Positions 1 through 8,084 of a stretch of 64,000 nucleotides of DNA are shown here, one piece after another. Numbering within the stretch: the stretch's first letter is position 1; each line of letters starts with the position of its first letter. The notes beneath the pieces were generated by a model, which was not told the origin of the DNA, ran no database searches, and saw only the letters and a list, made by a program, of their open reading frames with translations. The stretch is from positions 1 through 64,000 of the forward strand of contig JAFEBI010000012.1 in assembly GCA_018242725.1 (NCBI GenBank). Direction: 5' to 3'. The translations under genes were made by a program, and so were the position numbers. The stretch comes from Nitrospira sp. (GTDB lineage: Bacteria; Nitrospirota; Nitrospiria; Nitrospirales; Nitrospiraceae).

Positions 1-615
1 GATGCCGTCGGCTCCGCACAGCAAGGCGCTTCCGTTGCGCTGAGCGCCGATGGGAGTACCGCGGTGGTTGGTGGGTGGGGCGATAACGGTGATGTCGGGG
101 CGGCCTGGGTCTATACCCGGACGGCTGGGGTGTGGACCCAGCAAGGGTCGAAACTGGTTGGCACAGATGCCGTCGGCTCCGCATCGCAAGGCTTTTCGGT
201 CGCGCTGAGTGCCGATGGGAATACTGCAGTGGTCGGGGGATTTAGCGATAGCCATAATGTCGGGGCGGCCTGGGTCTATACCCGCACGGCTGGAGTGTGG
301 ACCCAGCAAGGGCCAAAACTGTTGGGCACAGATGATATTGGCACCGCAGGGCAAGGCATGTCCGTCGCGCTGGGCGCCGATGGGAATACCGCGGTAGTCG
401 GTGGGGGGGGCGATAACAGCGGTGTCGGGGCGGCCTGGGTCTATACCCGGACGGCTGGGGTGTGGACCCAGCAAGGGCCGAAACTGGTTGGCACAGATGC
501 TGTCGGCTCCGCAACGCAAGGTTTTTCTATCGCACTGAGCGCCGATGGGAATACCGTGGTGGTCGGTGGGTGGCAAGATAACAGCTATGTCGGCGCGGCC
601 TGGGTCTACGAGCGT
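1..615 (+). repeat. 165-bp in-frame tandem repeat, about 3.7 copies
   Basis: The block beginning gatgccgtcggctcc or a close variant starts at 1, 166, 331 and 496, an exact 165-base period (55 codons). Copies differ by scattered substitutions only and no indel is visible. The array continues upstream of the window and the last copy is truncated by the stop codon. Confidence 0.85.
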
Positions 616-618
616 TAA
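1..618 (+). CDS. FG-GAP-type repeat protein, 3' end only
   Basis: The frame is open from base 1, so the gene begins upstream and only its last 205 codons are present. The protein consists of four copies of a 55-residue module; each contains SVALSADGNTAVVGG-like and GAAWVYTRTAGVWTQQG-like stretches. This resembles the FG-GAP_2/integrin-alpha-like beta-propeller repeats of secreted or surface proteins, where each unit forms a propeller blade. The last copy ends in VGAAWVYER followed by TAA, with no C-terminal anchor or sorting domain after it. Function is unknown; adhesion or an extracellular structural role is a guess. The near-identity of the modules suggests recent expansion by recombination. 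Confidence 0.75.
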   Translation, partial: DAVGSAQQGASVALSADGSTAVVGGWGDNGDVGAAWVYTRTAGVWTQQGSKLVGTDAVGSASQGFSVALSADGNTAVVGGFSDSHNVGAAWVYTRTAGVWTQQGPKLLGTDDIGTAGQGMSVALGADGNTAVVGGGGDNSGVGAAWVYTRTAGVWTQQGPKLVGTDAVGSATQGFSIALSADGNTVVVGGWQDNSYVGAAWVYER

Positions 619-1688
619 GACCCTGTTCATAATATTTTGAGGAAGAGGTGTTCAAACTGTTCTTCTTGGAAAGGTCAGCGTATGCATCAGAATTCCTCAA
701 GTGAGATCAGCCGCGAACCATATCAAGGACGATCTGTTCGAGCTCGCGCGTGAACGAAGACACGTCTCCGCAGGGTAGCTTCTTACGAGATATTCTGTGG
801 CGTGCGTATGTTCTGAACGGCAGGTGCCACTGGTGGAAGCTGCAAGTAGTTCCCCGATGGCGCAGGGGGCACAGGTATTTTCAGCAATGGAGTGCATGGC
901 AGGAGCGTAGCATCAGCTCCCTGGAGGAGGCAGTGAAACAATGTGCTTGGCGGGGTGAGACAACACCATGGTCGGAACGAGAAACCCAGCGTCCTCATCC
1001 TTGACGCACAGCGCGTCAAGAACACGGATACGGCCGAAGAGAAAGAATATGATGGTGTAAGAATTGGGGGCGTGTCTTGTTCTGTGCATGCCGGGATATC
1101 GGGATATCGGGATATGGGGCGTCGGATACCTTTTGGGTCGTAATATGACATCAGTGAAATCGCCCAGCGCAGTCGTCTGGCCCTTCGACGGCTCAGTCCT
1201 TCAACGAGAACGGCGTGAAGTTTGTTTGCCTGTCGTACCAGTCCTCGTTCTTCTGGCGCTTGAGCCACCCGAAGATCACATATGTCACTGGCGTGAAGAC
1301 GACTTCGACAGAGACCTTGAGCGCCCAGTTGAAGGCGATGACCTTTATCATCGTCCCAGGCTGCCAAGTTCCGAGGAAAGCAATCGGGTAGAAGAGGGCG
1401 CTGTCGACGAGTCGGAGAATAGTTCAGGGTCGGATACTGTTCGTGCTCTCTTGGTGGCGCGCTGTTCCCTCTCAGGACTTGGGGCAATGACAGCTTCAGA
1501 GAGACCGACTCCTCGGGAGTTCCCGTGAGCTTCCGCTCTTGCATCCAGAGAAGAGGATCCCAGGCCTTGAGGGAATATGTCTCCCGTGGGGAATCCTCAA
1601 TGGAGAATGCGCCCATTACCTTCGTCACAACATCCTACGGATTATCAACGGCATAGCTCAAGTTCTGTCCGTAGGGGTGCTCTGTCGC
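619..1688. other. Gene-poor, decayed accessory stretch
   Basis: No convincing intact gene is visible in this 1.07 kb. On the minus strand a frame stays open from about 1628 to 783, but its middle lies over a duplicated transporter fragment in the wrong reading frame, so the frame is largely fortuitous. Its first 45 residues (about 1628-1490, beginning MTKVMGAFSIEDSPRETYSL) look protein-like and may be a gene remnant. On the plus strand about 702-780 reads protein-like (KDDLFELARERRHVSAG, then stop) without a start. Around 1090-1117 there is a short GGGATATC-type triple repeat. I read the stretch as debris of past insertions and deletions. Confidence 0.45.
1150..1420 (-). pseudogene. Truncated second copy of the VUT-family transporter 3' end
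   Basis: This segment matches 2424-2690, the last 75 or so codons of the transporter gene plus about 40 bases after its stop, at roughly nine in ten positions by eye. In the transporter frame it is open: it begins near LVDSALFYPIAFLGTW, ends RQTNFTPFSLKD and then stops, so both ends agree with the intact gene. Many differences are synonymous or conservative (for example Phe to Leu, Ile to Val), so the fragment evolved as coding sequence before it was cut. Upstream of about 1420 similarity vanishes, so at least two thirds of the gene is missing. It has no start and cannot encode a transporter. Confidence 0.8.
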
Positions 1689-2048
1689 TTATGCGGCTGT
1701 ACCGATGAGGCTTTCAAGAGGAATGTGCAGCTTCAGATGAAGGCGACGAATCATTTCAAGAGAGAGCCGTCGTTTCCTTGTGAGTACCTCGGATACTCGC
1801 CCTCGTCCCCCGAGCAAGGTTTCTAGATCTTTGTGGGTCAGGCTCATTTGATCCATCCGAAACTTAATCGCCTCAATCGGATCCGGTGGGCAGATCGCGT
1901 AGTGCTTTGCTTCATAGGCTTCAACGAGCGTGGCAAGCACGTCCAATTCATTGCCTGTCTTGGTCCCTGATTTTGCGTCTATGAGCAGTTCGATACGTCG
2001 GAGGGCACGGTCATAGTCTTTCTTCGATTTGATGGGAGCAATTGTCAT
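1689..2048 (-). CDS. higA: HigA-type antitoxin (XRE HTH)
   Basis: A 119-residue protein. The N-terminal half is helical and acidic-rich (NELDVLATLVEAYEAKHYAI); the C-terminal half carries a Cro/C1-type helix-turn-helix around residues 65-110 (LTHKDLETLLGGRGRVSEVL). This is the layout of HigA-family antitoxins, which neutralise HigB and bind the operon's own operator. It lies 14 bases after the toxin gene on the same strand, the usual toxin-first order of higBA. Start is ATG at 2048. It sits between two direct copies of a transporter 3' end, consistent with acquisition by transfer. Confidence 0.85.
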   Translation of the reverse strand: MTIAPIKSKKDYDRALRRIELLIDAKSGTKTGNELDVLATLVEAYEAKHYAICPPDPIEAIKFRMDQMSLTHKDLETLLGGRGRVSEVLTRKRRLSLEMIRRLHLKLHIPLESLIGTAA

Positions 2049-2062
2049 CGAATCCTCACGTC

Positions 2063-2356
2063 TTAAATGGCCCCAAGGTCGATGGCGTCGTAGGCCGCAT
2101 GTGTTCCAATGAACGGGATATAGACGATTCGGTACGGGTAGTTAATCTTCACCAGCAATCGGTATTGGTTTCCAGCGATATTAAACACGACTCTATTACC
2201 CGGCAGGATGCTCGCCGAACGAAAGCGTATTTTCACAGCTGAAGGGGTTGCCAAATCGGCACCTGCGACTTCTTGATGCCAGGCTTCCAAGGCACCTTTG
2301 GCTTTCGGATGCTGTGTCCAAAATACACGAAGCGTCCGTTTGGAGATGCTGCGCAC
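2063..2356 (-). CDS. higB: HigB-type mRNA interferase toxin
   Basis: A 97-residue RelE-superfamily protein of the HigB_toxin family. Members cleave mRNA in the ribosome. Recognisable segments are LRVFWTQHPKAKGALEAWH near the N terminus, the central FRSASILPGNRVVFNIAGN and the C-terminal FIGTHAAYDAID. I chose GTG at 2356 because family members start two or three residues before the (I/V)SK segment; a TTG at 2380 would add eight poorly fitting residues. The antitoxin gene follows directly. A 14-bp palindrome ends on the start codon and is a likely operator. No frameshift or missing family block is seen, so the pair may be active. Confidence 0.85.
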   Translation of the reverse strand: MRSISKRTLRVFWTQHPKAKGALEAWHQEVAGADLATPSAVKIRFRSASILPGNRVVFNIAGNQYRLLVKINYPYRIVYIPFIGTHAAYDAIDLGAI

Positions 2357-2369
2357 GAAAGTACTTTCG
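2356..2369 (-). promoter_or_regulatory. Palindrome at the higB start, candidate HigA operator
   Basis: cgaaagtactttcg is a perfect 14-bp palindrome whose last base is the first base of the proposed higB GTG start. HigA antitoxins repress their own operons at palindromes close to the promoter/start, so this is a plausible binding site. No convincing -35/-10 pair could be assigned around it. Confidence 0.45.
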
Positions 2370-2464
2370 CATGATCCCAATACGGGAGCAGCAGTCTAGG
2401 CGAGGGAAAGTAAAGGGGCAGAATTCAGTGAGATCGCAACGCAGTCGTCTGGTCTGTTGAGGGT

Positions 2465-3196
2465 TCAGTCCTTCAACGAGAACGGCGTGAAGTTTGTCTG
2501 CCTGTCGTACCAGTCCTCGTTCTCCTGGCGCTTGAGCCAGCCGATAAGCACATATGTCACTGGCGTAAAGACGATCTCAACGGAGACCTTGAACGCCCAG
2601 TTGAAGGCAATGACCTTCATCATCGTTCCGGGCTGCCAGGTCCCGAGGAAGGCGATCGGATAGAAGAGGGCGCTGTCGACGAGCTGGCCGATCGCAGTCG
2701 AGCCGATCGTGCGGGTCCAGAGATGACGCCCCTCGGTCCAGACTTTCATCTTTGCCATGACATAGCTGTTCATGAAGTCGCCGCACCAATAGGCGGTGAT
2801 CGACGCGATGACGATCCGCCCGGTGCTTCCGAAGACGACCTCGAGGGCAGGCTGGATCACGGCATTGAAGGGCTCTTTCGGATCTCCCGGCATGTGGATC
2901 ACGAAGAGTCCCATGATAGTTGCGAAGATCATGGAGATGAAACCCGCCCAGATGACCTTGCGTGTGCGCGCATAGCCATAGACCTCCGTCAGCACGTCGC
3001 CGAAGATGTAGGAAATCGGGAAAAAGAGGTTCCCGGCGCCGAACGTGAGGCCGAAGAGGATGCAGGTTTTGCCGGGCCCAATCAGGTTCGAACAGAGCAG
3101 CACCGTTACAAATCCCGCCATGACAAGGTCGTAGTAGCGGTAGTGGCGTGGGTTTGAGGGGAGTTCTGGCTTGAGCAGTTCGGTGGGGGCGGTCAT
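2465..3196 (-). CDS. Queuosine-precursor transporter (VUT/YhhQ family)
   Basis: A 243-residue integral membrane protein with about six hydrophobic segments. It carries the family-typical stretches LFGLTFGAGNLFFPISYI, FGDVLTEVYGY and IGQLVDSALFYPIAFLGTW. The VUT/DUF165 family, including E. coli YhhQ, imports queuosine precursors such as preQ0/preQ1 across the inner membrane; the exact substrate here is inferred from the family. Start is ATG at 3196. The last 75 or so codons and the downstream flank are repeated at 1150-1420 in the same orientation, with higBA between the copies. The gene itself looks intact. Confidence 0.85.
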   Translation of the reverse strand: MTAPTELLKPELPSNPRHYRYYDLVMAGFVTVLLCSNLIGPGKTCILFGLTFGAGNLFFPISYIFGDVLTEVYGYARTRKVIWAGFISMIFATIMGLFVIHMPGDPKEPFNAVIQPALEVVFGSTGRIVIASITAYWCGDFMNSYVMAKMKVWTEGRHLWTRTIGSTAIGQLVDSALFYPIAFLGTWQPGTMMKVIAFNWAFKVSVEIVFTPVTYVLIGWLKRQENEDWYDRQTNFTPFSLKD

Positions 3197-3319
3197 TGCA
3201 GGCTCAGGTTCCTCTCGATCTGTAAGTTTCCTAACCTCGTGCAGGCATTGCCCGGTGCAATCCAGCTCAGGAACTCAGCATAGTCCCCTGAGGGCAGACC
3301 TTCCCTAGTCCTATGATGG

Positions 3320-3823
3320 CTATTGCGGAGTTGTAGAAGAATTTGTTGGTGAGCCGGAGAACATGCCCGGCTCAACAAGTGTGCCTGTATTGGTGAAGGG
3401 CAAGCGCCCTTCTACGCTATGCAGCACACCCTTGATGTCGTACATCAACTCCTGTTTCTGAGAGAACTGGAGCAGTTGGTGCACAATGTCGAGCGTCGAG
3501 GTCGTGGTGTCGATCGTGATCACCGCATCACCCAACCGGGGAATCGTGACCTCCTTACTTCCTAGGCCACGAGCAAGACGTTTCCCGTTCAAAGCCAACG
3601 TGAAATCGATACCCGTCAGGTGATAGTCGAAATCGTTTGGGTTGCGGACCCGGAGATCGACACGGAGGCGCTGTTCAAAGGTCGTCGCGTCCAACGGGGT
3701 GACGTTGGTGACGAGCACCTCGGGAGCCTCGCCTTTTATGAACCAGGAGGCACAGCCGGGAAGCAGGAGGGCTACAGTAAAGGCCAACATGGCTGCTCGG
3801 TGAAGGTGCATAGATGTGATCAT
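3320..3823 (-). CDS. LEA14-like (WHy domain) lipoprotein
   Basis: From the ATG at 3823 the protein has 167 residues and begins with a signal peptide ending in the lipobox LLPG|C at about residue 24, so it should be lipid-anchored. The mature part matches the LEA_2/WHy fold: VLVTNVTPLDATTFEQRLRV, then VRNPNDFDYHLTGIDFTLALNG with the characteristic N-P-N turn. Bacterial WHy proteins are linked to desiccation or stress tolerance, but their molecular role is poorly known. A longer frame runs to 3871, but the extra residues would place the signal peptide internally. ATG at 3811 is an alternative. It appears to be a single-gene unit. Confidence 0.75.
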   Translation of the reverse strand: MITSMHLHRAAMLAFTVALLLPGCASWFIKGEAPEVLVTNVTPLDATTFEQRLRVDLRVRNPNDFDYHLTGIDFTLALNGKRLARGLGSKEVTIPRLGDAVITIDTTTSTLDIVHQLLQFSQKQELMYDIKGVLHSVEGRLPFTNTGTLVEPGMFSGSPTNSSTTPQ

Positions 3824-3980
3824 AGCAAGAGCATCTACGGAAAAGCCACGCGCAGTATAGTGCTCGGGCATTCAGGGGGAGTGGTCATAGGGTGAGGGCG
3901 AGCCTTGCTCTACGCGTCGCAGCATCATGGTCGCTCGTTAGCGTACGGAACACGACTAACCTCAATAGCTGCGTACTTAA

Positions 3981-4388
3981 TTAATAGCAATTTGGATTGG
4001 ACGGCCAACTTCCTGGGGAAGGCAAGCAGTTCGCCGGACGTGGAGGAGGGAGCCTAGCCGGACCCTCCGGTCGTGGTTCCGTCTCGGGGTGGTGGCCATT
4101 CGCTAGGGCCTCATTGACCATCGCCTCAATTTCTGTCTCGGTCAACTCGGGGTGCTCCTGTCTAAATTTGCGCTCAAGGACCGGGCGGGTGGTCGCAATG
4201 TAGTGTTTACGAGCCAGTCGCAGTCCCTCGCGAGCCTGGTCATATAGGGCTCTGCGTTCCTCGGTCTGGGTAGTGCCAATTTGGTCGAAAGTGGTACTGG
4301 GTCTGGAGTCGGGGGCCAGCCCGTCATTGAGGTGGGACCCGTTGCATCCAGTGAGCAGGGGCAAGATGAAAGCCAGAGCGAGTCGCAT
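3981..4388 (-). CDS. Small lipoprotein of unknown function
   Basis: A 135-residue protein starting with MRLALAFILPLLTGC, a short signal peptide with lipobox LLTG|C at residue 15. The mature part contains a predicted amphipathic helical stretch (EERRALYDQAREGLRLARKH and ETEIEAMVNEALANG) and ends in a Pro- and Asn-rich low-complexity tail, PPPRPANCLPSPGSW, with two late cysteines. I do not recognise the family. It lies apart from the WHy lipoprotein by about 160 bases on the same strand. The lipobox and clean start make it a credible gene. Confidence 0.55.
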   Translation of the reverse strand: MRLALAFILPLLTGCNGSHLNDGLAPDSRPSTTFDQIGTTQTEERRALYDQAREGLRLARKHYIATTRPVLERKFRQEHPELTETEIEAMVNEALANGHHPETEPRPEGPARLPPPRPANCLPSPGSWPSNPNCY

Positions 4389-4942
4389 GATGCGGCCTCG
4401 TGGGAAGTTTGATGGTGACCATTCTGGACTGACGAGCCAGTGTAGTCAGCTCGCGCACTCTTCGGCAATAGGTCGCTTCGATCCTGCTCCTTTATACAAC
4501 AGATGATTGAGGTGGCATCCGTTCTGTGCATGCCCGGAGTTAAGAGGGCGGGTACATTTTGAAAGCATCTCCTGACTGATCGCAGGACTAGGATCATTGT
4601 ACTCCATTGGGTTTTCCCTGAAACGTAGCCTCTGTCAACAACAGAAATACCACGTTCCTCAGATGGTGAGGTTCACTGTCTGATCAGTTTTGCAATCAAG
4701 CTGCTCGGGCTGATCAGGCGCATCCAGCGCGGTCGATTCTTCTCCAGGCCATTTCCACTTCAATCGAACGCGATGAGTCAGAGGCATCACAAATGGCGTT
4801 CAGACGAAATGTTTCTTCCAATGGTATTGATGGCAAGCGGGACTTCGTCTCGCGGTCTCTAAATTGCGTCCTCATCTTGACGCTGGCACAATCCTCTGCC
4901 AAAAAGGACATCGGTCTAGAGCAGACATGAAGGAGCACTGTG
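4389..4942. other. Intergenic region between divergent genes
   Basis: About 550 bases separate the lipoprotein (minus strand) from the aminotransferase (plus strand). Frames here are short, lack family features and overlap each other. I see no tRNA, terminator with T-run or strong promoter. The region must contain the two divergent promoters. Confidence 0.4.
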
Positions 4943-6100
4943 ATGCGCACAATTAGTCGACGGATGACGGATTTGGCTCAATCGGAGATTCGCGCCATGA
5001 CTCAGGCCTGTGGCGATGCAAAGGGCCTCAATATGGCGCAGGGGGTCTGTGATACGCCGGTTCCTCCGATCGTGCTCGAAGGAGCTGAGCGAGCGATTCG
5101 TGATGGTTACAACGTCTATACACGGTTTGATGGCTTGCCGGAGTTGCGACAGGCGATTGCCGAGAAGCTCGAACGGTATAACCGAATGCAGGCTGACCCT
5201 GAAAGCGACATTACCGTCAGTGCCGGTGCGACGGGAGCCTTCCATTCTGCTTGTGCTGCGCTGCTGAATCCCGGCGATGAGGTCATCCTGTTTGAGCCCT
5301 ATTACCAATACCACATCAGTGCGCTTGTTGCAGTTGAAGCGGTTCCGGTGGCGGTTTCTATGCAGCCTCCTACTTGGTCCTATTCGATGGCCCAATTGGA
5401 AGAGCTCGTCACTGTCAAAACGAAGGCTATCATTATTAATTCACCAGGTAACCCTTCCGGTAAGGTCTATAGTCAATCTGAACTCGAGGCGTTGGCGGAA
5501 TTTGCCTGTCGGCATGACCTTTTCGTCTTCACGGACGAAATCTATGAATACTTTCTCTACGATGGGCGACGTCATATCAGCATGGCATCGTTGCCGGAGA
5601 TGGCGGAACGAACGATCACAATCGGCGGCTACTCCAAGACGTTTAGTGTGACGGGGTGGCGGATCGGGTACAGCGTCGCATCGCGACGGTGGGCCCAAGC
5701 CATTGGTGCGATGAACGATTTGTTGTACGTGTGTGCTCCTGCGCCGTTGCAGATGGGTGTGGCGCGAGGCATCCGTGAATTGCCGGAGAGTTTCTACGAG
5801 GGCTTGCGGCAAGAATATCAGGGGAAGCGCGAGAGATTTTGTCGCGCGTTGTCTCAAGCTAGGATCACTCCATTCATCCCTCAAGGCGCCTATTACGTTT
5901 TGGCGGATGTCTCTCATCTTCCCGGCCAGACGGGGAAAACACGCGCGATGCTTCTATTAGACAAGACAGGGGTCGCCGGCGTGCCGGGAGAGGCCTTTTT
6001 CACGAGCAAGGTTGGGGCTGATTTTATCCGATTCAGTTATGCCAAGACGGATCAGGATCTAGAAGAGGCCTGTCGGCGACTGACACAGGATGGTGTGTAG
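4943..6100 (+). CDS. Class I/II PLP aminotransferase
   Basis: A 385-residue fold-type I aminotransferase. Visible landmarks are GLPELRQAIAEKL, SAGATGAFHSACAALLNPGD (PLP phosphate region), INSPGNPSGKVYSQSELEAL (Asn contacting PLP), FVFTDEIYEYFLY (Asp) and GGYSKTFSVTGWRIGY, whose Lys at about 232 forms the Schiff base. An Arg near the C terminus (FIRFSYAKTD) would bind the substrate carboxylate. The family includes aspartate, aromatic and kynurenine aminotransferases, and the substrate cannot be assigned. ATG at 4943 lies 7 bases after AAGGAG; GTG at 4940 is too close to it. Monocistronic, convergent with cysQ. Confidence 0.85.
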   Translation: MRTISRRMTDLAQSEIRAMTQACGDAKGLNMAQGVCDTPVPPIVLEGAERAIRDGYNVYTRFDGLPELRQAIAEKLERYNRMQADPESDITVSAGATGAFHSACAALLNPGDEVILFEPYYQYHISALVAVEAVPVAVSMQPPTWSYSMAQLEELVTVKTKAIIINSPGNPSGKVYSQSELEALAEFACRHDLFVFTDEIYEYFLYDGRRHISMASLPEMAERTITIGGYSKTFSVTGWRIGYSVASRRWAQAIGAMNDLLYVCAPAPLQMGVARGIRELPESFYEGLRQEYQGKRERFCRALSQARITPFIPQGAYYVLADVSHLPGQTGKTRAMLLLDKTGVAGVPGEAFFTSKVGADFIRFSYAKTDQDLEEACRRLTQDGV

Positions 6101-6126
6101 CAATACAAGATAGTGAACGGACGCGG

Positions 6127-6921
6127 TTAGCTGGATGCGGGAACCAGTTTCGCCAACGCTTGACTGAGAGAAGCAGGACAACAAGGACTTGTAGCGATGA
6201 TTCCACGGTAGCGAGGGGTTGGTCGGTTGAAAGTCAGGGCCTGTCCGCTTCCATCAGTGATGGACCCACCGGATTCGGTGATCAGCAAGGCTCCAGCCGC
6301 GACGTCCCACTCATTTTCCGGTTCAAACGTGGCCACCGCATCGATGCGGCCGCATGCCGTCAACGCGAGGGCCCAGGCGATAGAAAGCATCGGACGATGT
6401 TGAGTGGATGAGTCGAGCGCTGCAAAACGACCAGTCTGACGCTCCCATGAACTCAGTGCAATCACTGGTTGTTGCGCCATGTCGACTTGTCGTGAAGCTA
6501 CGGGTTTGCGGTTCAGCCGAAGCCCTCCGCCCCGGATAGCCGTGAAGAGTTCATTGGTCGAAGGATTATAGATGGCTCCTACGATGGGATGACTCTGTTC
6601 AATGAGGGCGACGGAAATGCAAAACTCCGGAACTCTGTTGATGAAGGCCTTGGTCCCATCGATCGGATCGACTACCCAGACCCGATCTTTCTGAAGGCGG
6701 ACGGCATCATCCGGGGATTCTTCCGATAGCCACCCGTCGTGGGGAAATGCCGAGAGCAGCTGTGTGTGAAGAATTTGGTTGACCGCGAGGTCTGCCGATG
6801 TGACCGGGGACTGGTCTGGTTTTTTGATCGTCTCGAATCCAGCGGAGGCTAACCGCAAGGCTTCTGTACCGGCGTCTCGCATTGCGTCTTCGAGCCGTGT
6901 GAGTTCCTGAGTCCATTCCAT
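6127..6921 (-). CDS. cysQ: 3'(2'),5'-bisphosphate nucleotidase, inositol-monophosphatase family
   Basis: A 264-residue member of the Mg-dependent, Li-sensitive phosphatase superfamily. The metal site is complete: SEES (Glu67/Glu68), VVDPIDGTKAF (Asp85-Thr90) and the C-terminal EWDVAAGALLITESGG. CysQ removes the 3'-phosphate of PAP from sulfate assimilation; inositol monophosphatase activity is an alternative because the families overlap. A frame continues upstream to 7266 but runs antisense over corA, so ATG at 6921 (MEWTQEL) is the proper start and gives normal family length. It is convergent with the aminotransferase, 26 bases away. Confidence 0.8.
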   Translation of the reverse strand: MEWTQELTRLEDAMRDAGTEALRLASAGFETIKKPDQSPVTSADLAVNQILHTQLLSAFPHDGWLSEESPDDAVRLQKDRVWVVDPIDGTKAFINRVPEFCISVALIEQSHPIVGAIYNPSTNELFTAIRGGGLRLNRKPVASRQVDMAQQPVIALSSWERQTGRFAALDSSTQHRPMLSIAWALALTACGRIDAVATFEPENEWDVAAGALLITESGGSITDGSGQALTFNRPTPRYRGIIATSPCCPASLSQALAKLVPASS

Positions 6922-7014
6922 GACTGCAGCGTACCAGGACGGTCGCTGAATGAAAAGGAACGTACTGGTTCTTGGCTTGACCTTCCGCACGAATCTGCGT
7001 ACAAGCTCGCTATC

Positions 7015-8070
7015 ATGAAGTTGGTCAAAAAGCGTTCGAAGAAGACCGGCCTCTCTCCTGGAACGTTGATCCACATCGGTGAGACACGTACGAACTCTGT
7101 GATCGTGACCCGGTTCAACTATGCCGGCACGCACTGCGACGAGCAGGTCGTGACGGACATGGAGACCCTTCGCCCGCCGGCGGATGAGACGGTGACCTGG
7201 GTCAATGTCGGTGGTGTCCACAAGGTGGAGGTGTTGGAAGGATTTGGCAAACACTTTGGCCTCCATCCTCTTCTACTGGAAGATATCGCCAATACCGATC
7301 AGCGTCCAAAACTGGATGATTACGAGACCTATCTGTTTCTTGTGATGAAGATGCTGACGACCTCCGACCGCGGAGACATTCTGGTTGAACAGGTTAGTTT
7401 TGTTCTTGGGCGGAACTATGTGCTCTCGTTTCAGGAGAACGGTACGGATGTGTTCGGCGCCGTTCGGGATCGTCTCAAAGGCGGCAAAGGTCGACTGCGT
7501 CAAAACGGCTCGGACTATCTGATGTACGCGTTGATCGATGCCGTGGTGGACCAGTATTTTGTCGTGCTCGAAATGCTCGGTGAGCGTATTGAATCGCTCC
7601 AAGAACGGGTGATCGCCGACCCGAATCCGGAGACGTTACAAGACATCCATGCGCTGAAACGGCAGCTGCTCTTTGTGCGTCGAGCCGTGTGGCCGTTACG
7701 GGAAGCGATGAATAATCTCTCGCGTTCGGAATGCCCGTTTCTGCATGAGCCGATGAAGCTGTTTTTCCGAGATGTCTATGACCATGTGGTGCAGATCGTG
7801 GATACGATCGAGACGCTGCGTGAAATGGTTTCAGCCAGTCTCGACATCTATTTGTCCAGCGTGAGCTATCGCCTGAATGCCGTCATGCGGGTACTGACGG
7901 TGATCACGACGATTTTCATGCCGCTCAGTTTCATCGCCGGCATCTATGGGATGAACTTCGAACATATGCCCGAGTTGAAGTGGGAATGGGGCTATCCCAT
8001 GGCGCTCGGGATCATGGGCATCGTCGCTGCGGTCATGCTGATCGGGTTTCGTCGCAAGAGCTGGCTGTAA
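7015..8070 (+). CDS. corA: CorA-family magnesium/cobalt channel
   Basis: A 351-residue inner-membrane divalent-cation channel. The large N-terminal cytoplasmic domain includes HPLLLEDIANTDQRPKLDDYE, typical of CorA, and is followed by a long helix rich in charged residues. Two transmembrane segments lie at the C terminus, with the signature IYGMN at about residues 310-314 just after TM1 (PLSFIAGIYGMNFEHMPE) and a basic tail, FRRKSWL. Family members are pentamers mediating Mg uptake. Start is ATG at 7015. Single gene, divergent from cysQ, with convergent neighbours downstream. Confidence 0.93.
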   Translation: MKLVKKRSKKTGLSPGTLIHIGETRTNSVIVTRFNYAGTHCDEQVVTDMETLRPPADETVTWVNVGGVHKVEVLEGFGKHFGLHPLLLEDIANTDQRPKLDDYETYLFLVMKMLTTSDRGDILVEQVSFVLGRNYVLSFQENGTDVFGAVRDRLKGGKGRLRQNGSDYLMYALIDAVVDQYFVVLEMLGERIESLQERVIADPNPETLQDIHALKRQLLFVRRAVWPLREAMNNLSRSECPFLHEPMKLFFRDVYDHVVQIVDTIETLREMVSASLDIYLSSVSYRLNAVMRVLTVITTIFMPLSFIAGIYGMNFEHMPELKWEWGYPMALGIMGIVAAVMLIGFRRKSWL

Positions 8071-8084
8071 GCAGTGAGGCTCGG

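Noticed and set aside
783-1628. 281-residue minus-strand open frame
   Set aside because: Its central part reads over the transporter fragment in the wrong frame (the intact gene's shadow frame gives the same residues), and it has no family resemblance. Only the first 45 or so residues may be real remnant.
4714-4950. 78-codon minus-strand frame in the 4389-4942 gap
   Set aside because: No start signal, no conserved feature, and it overlaps the aminotransferase start region.
6922-7266. Long N-terminal extension of the CysQ-like protein
   Set aside because: The extension is antisense to corA, lacks family similarity and would put the phosphatase domain far from a normal start; ATG at 6921 fits family length.
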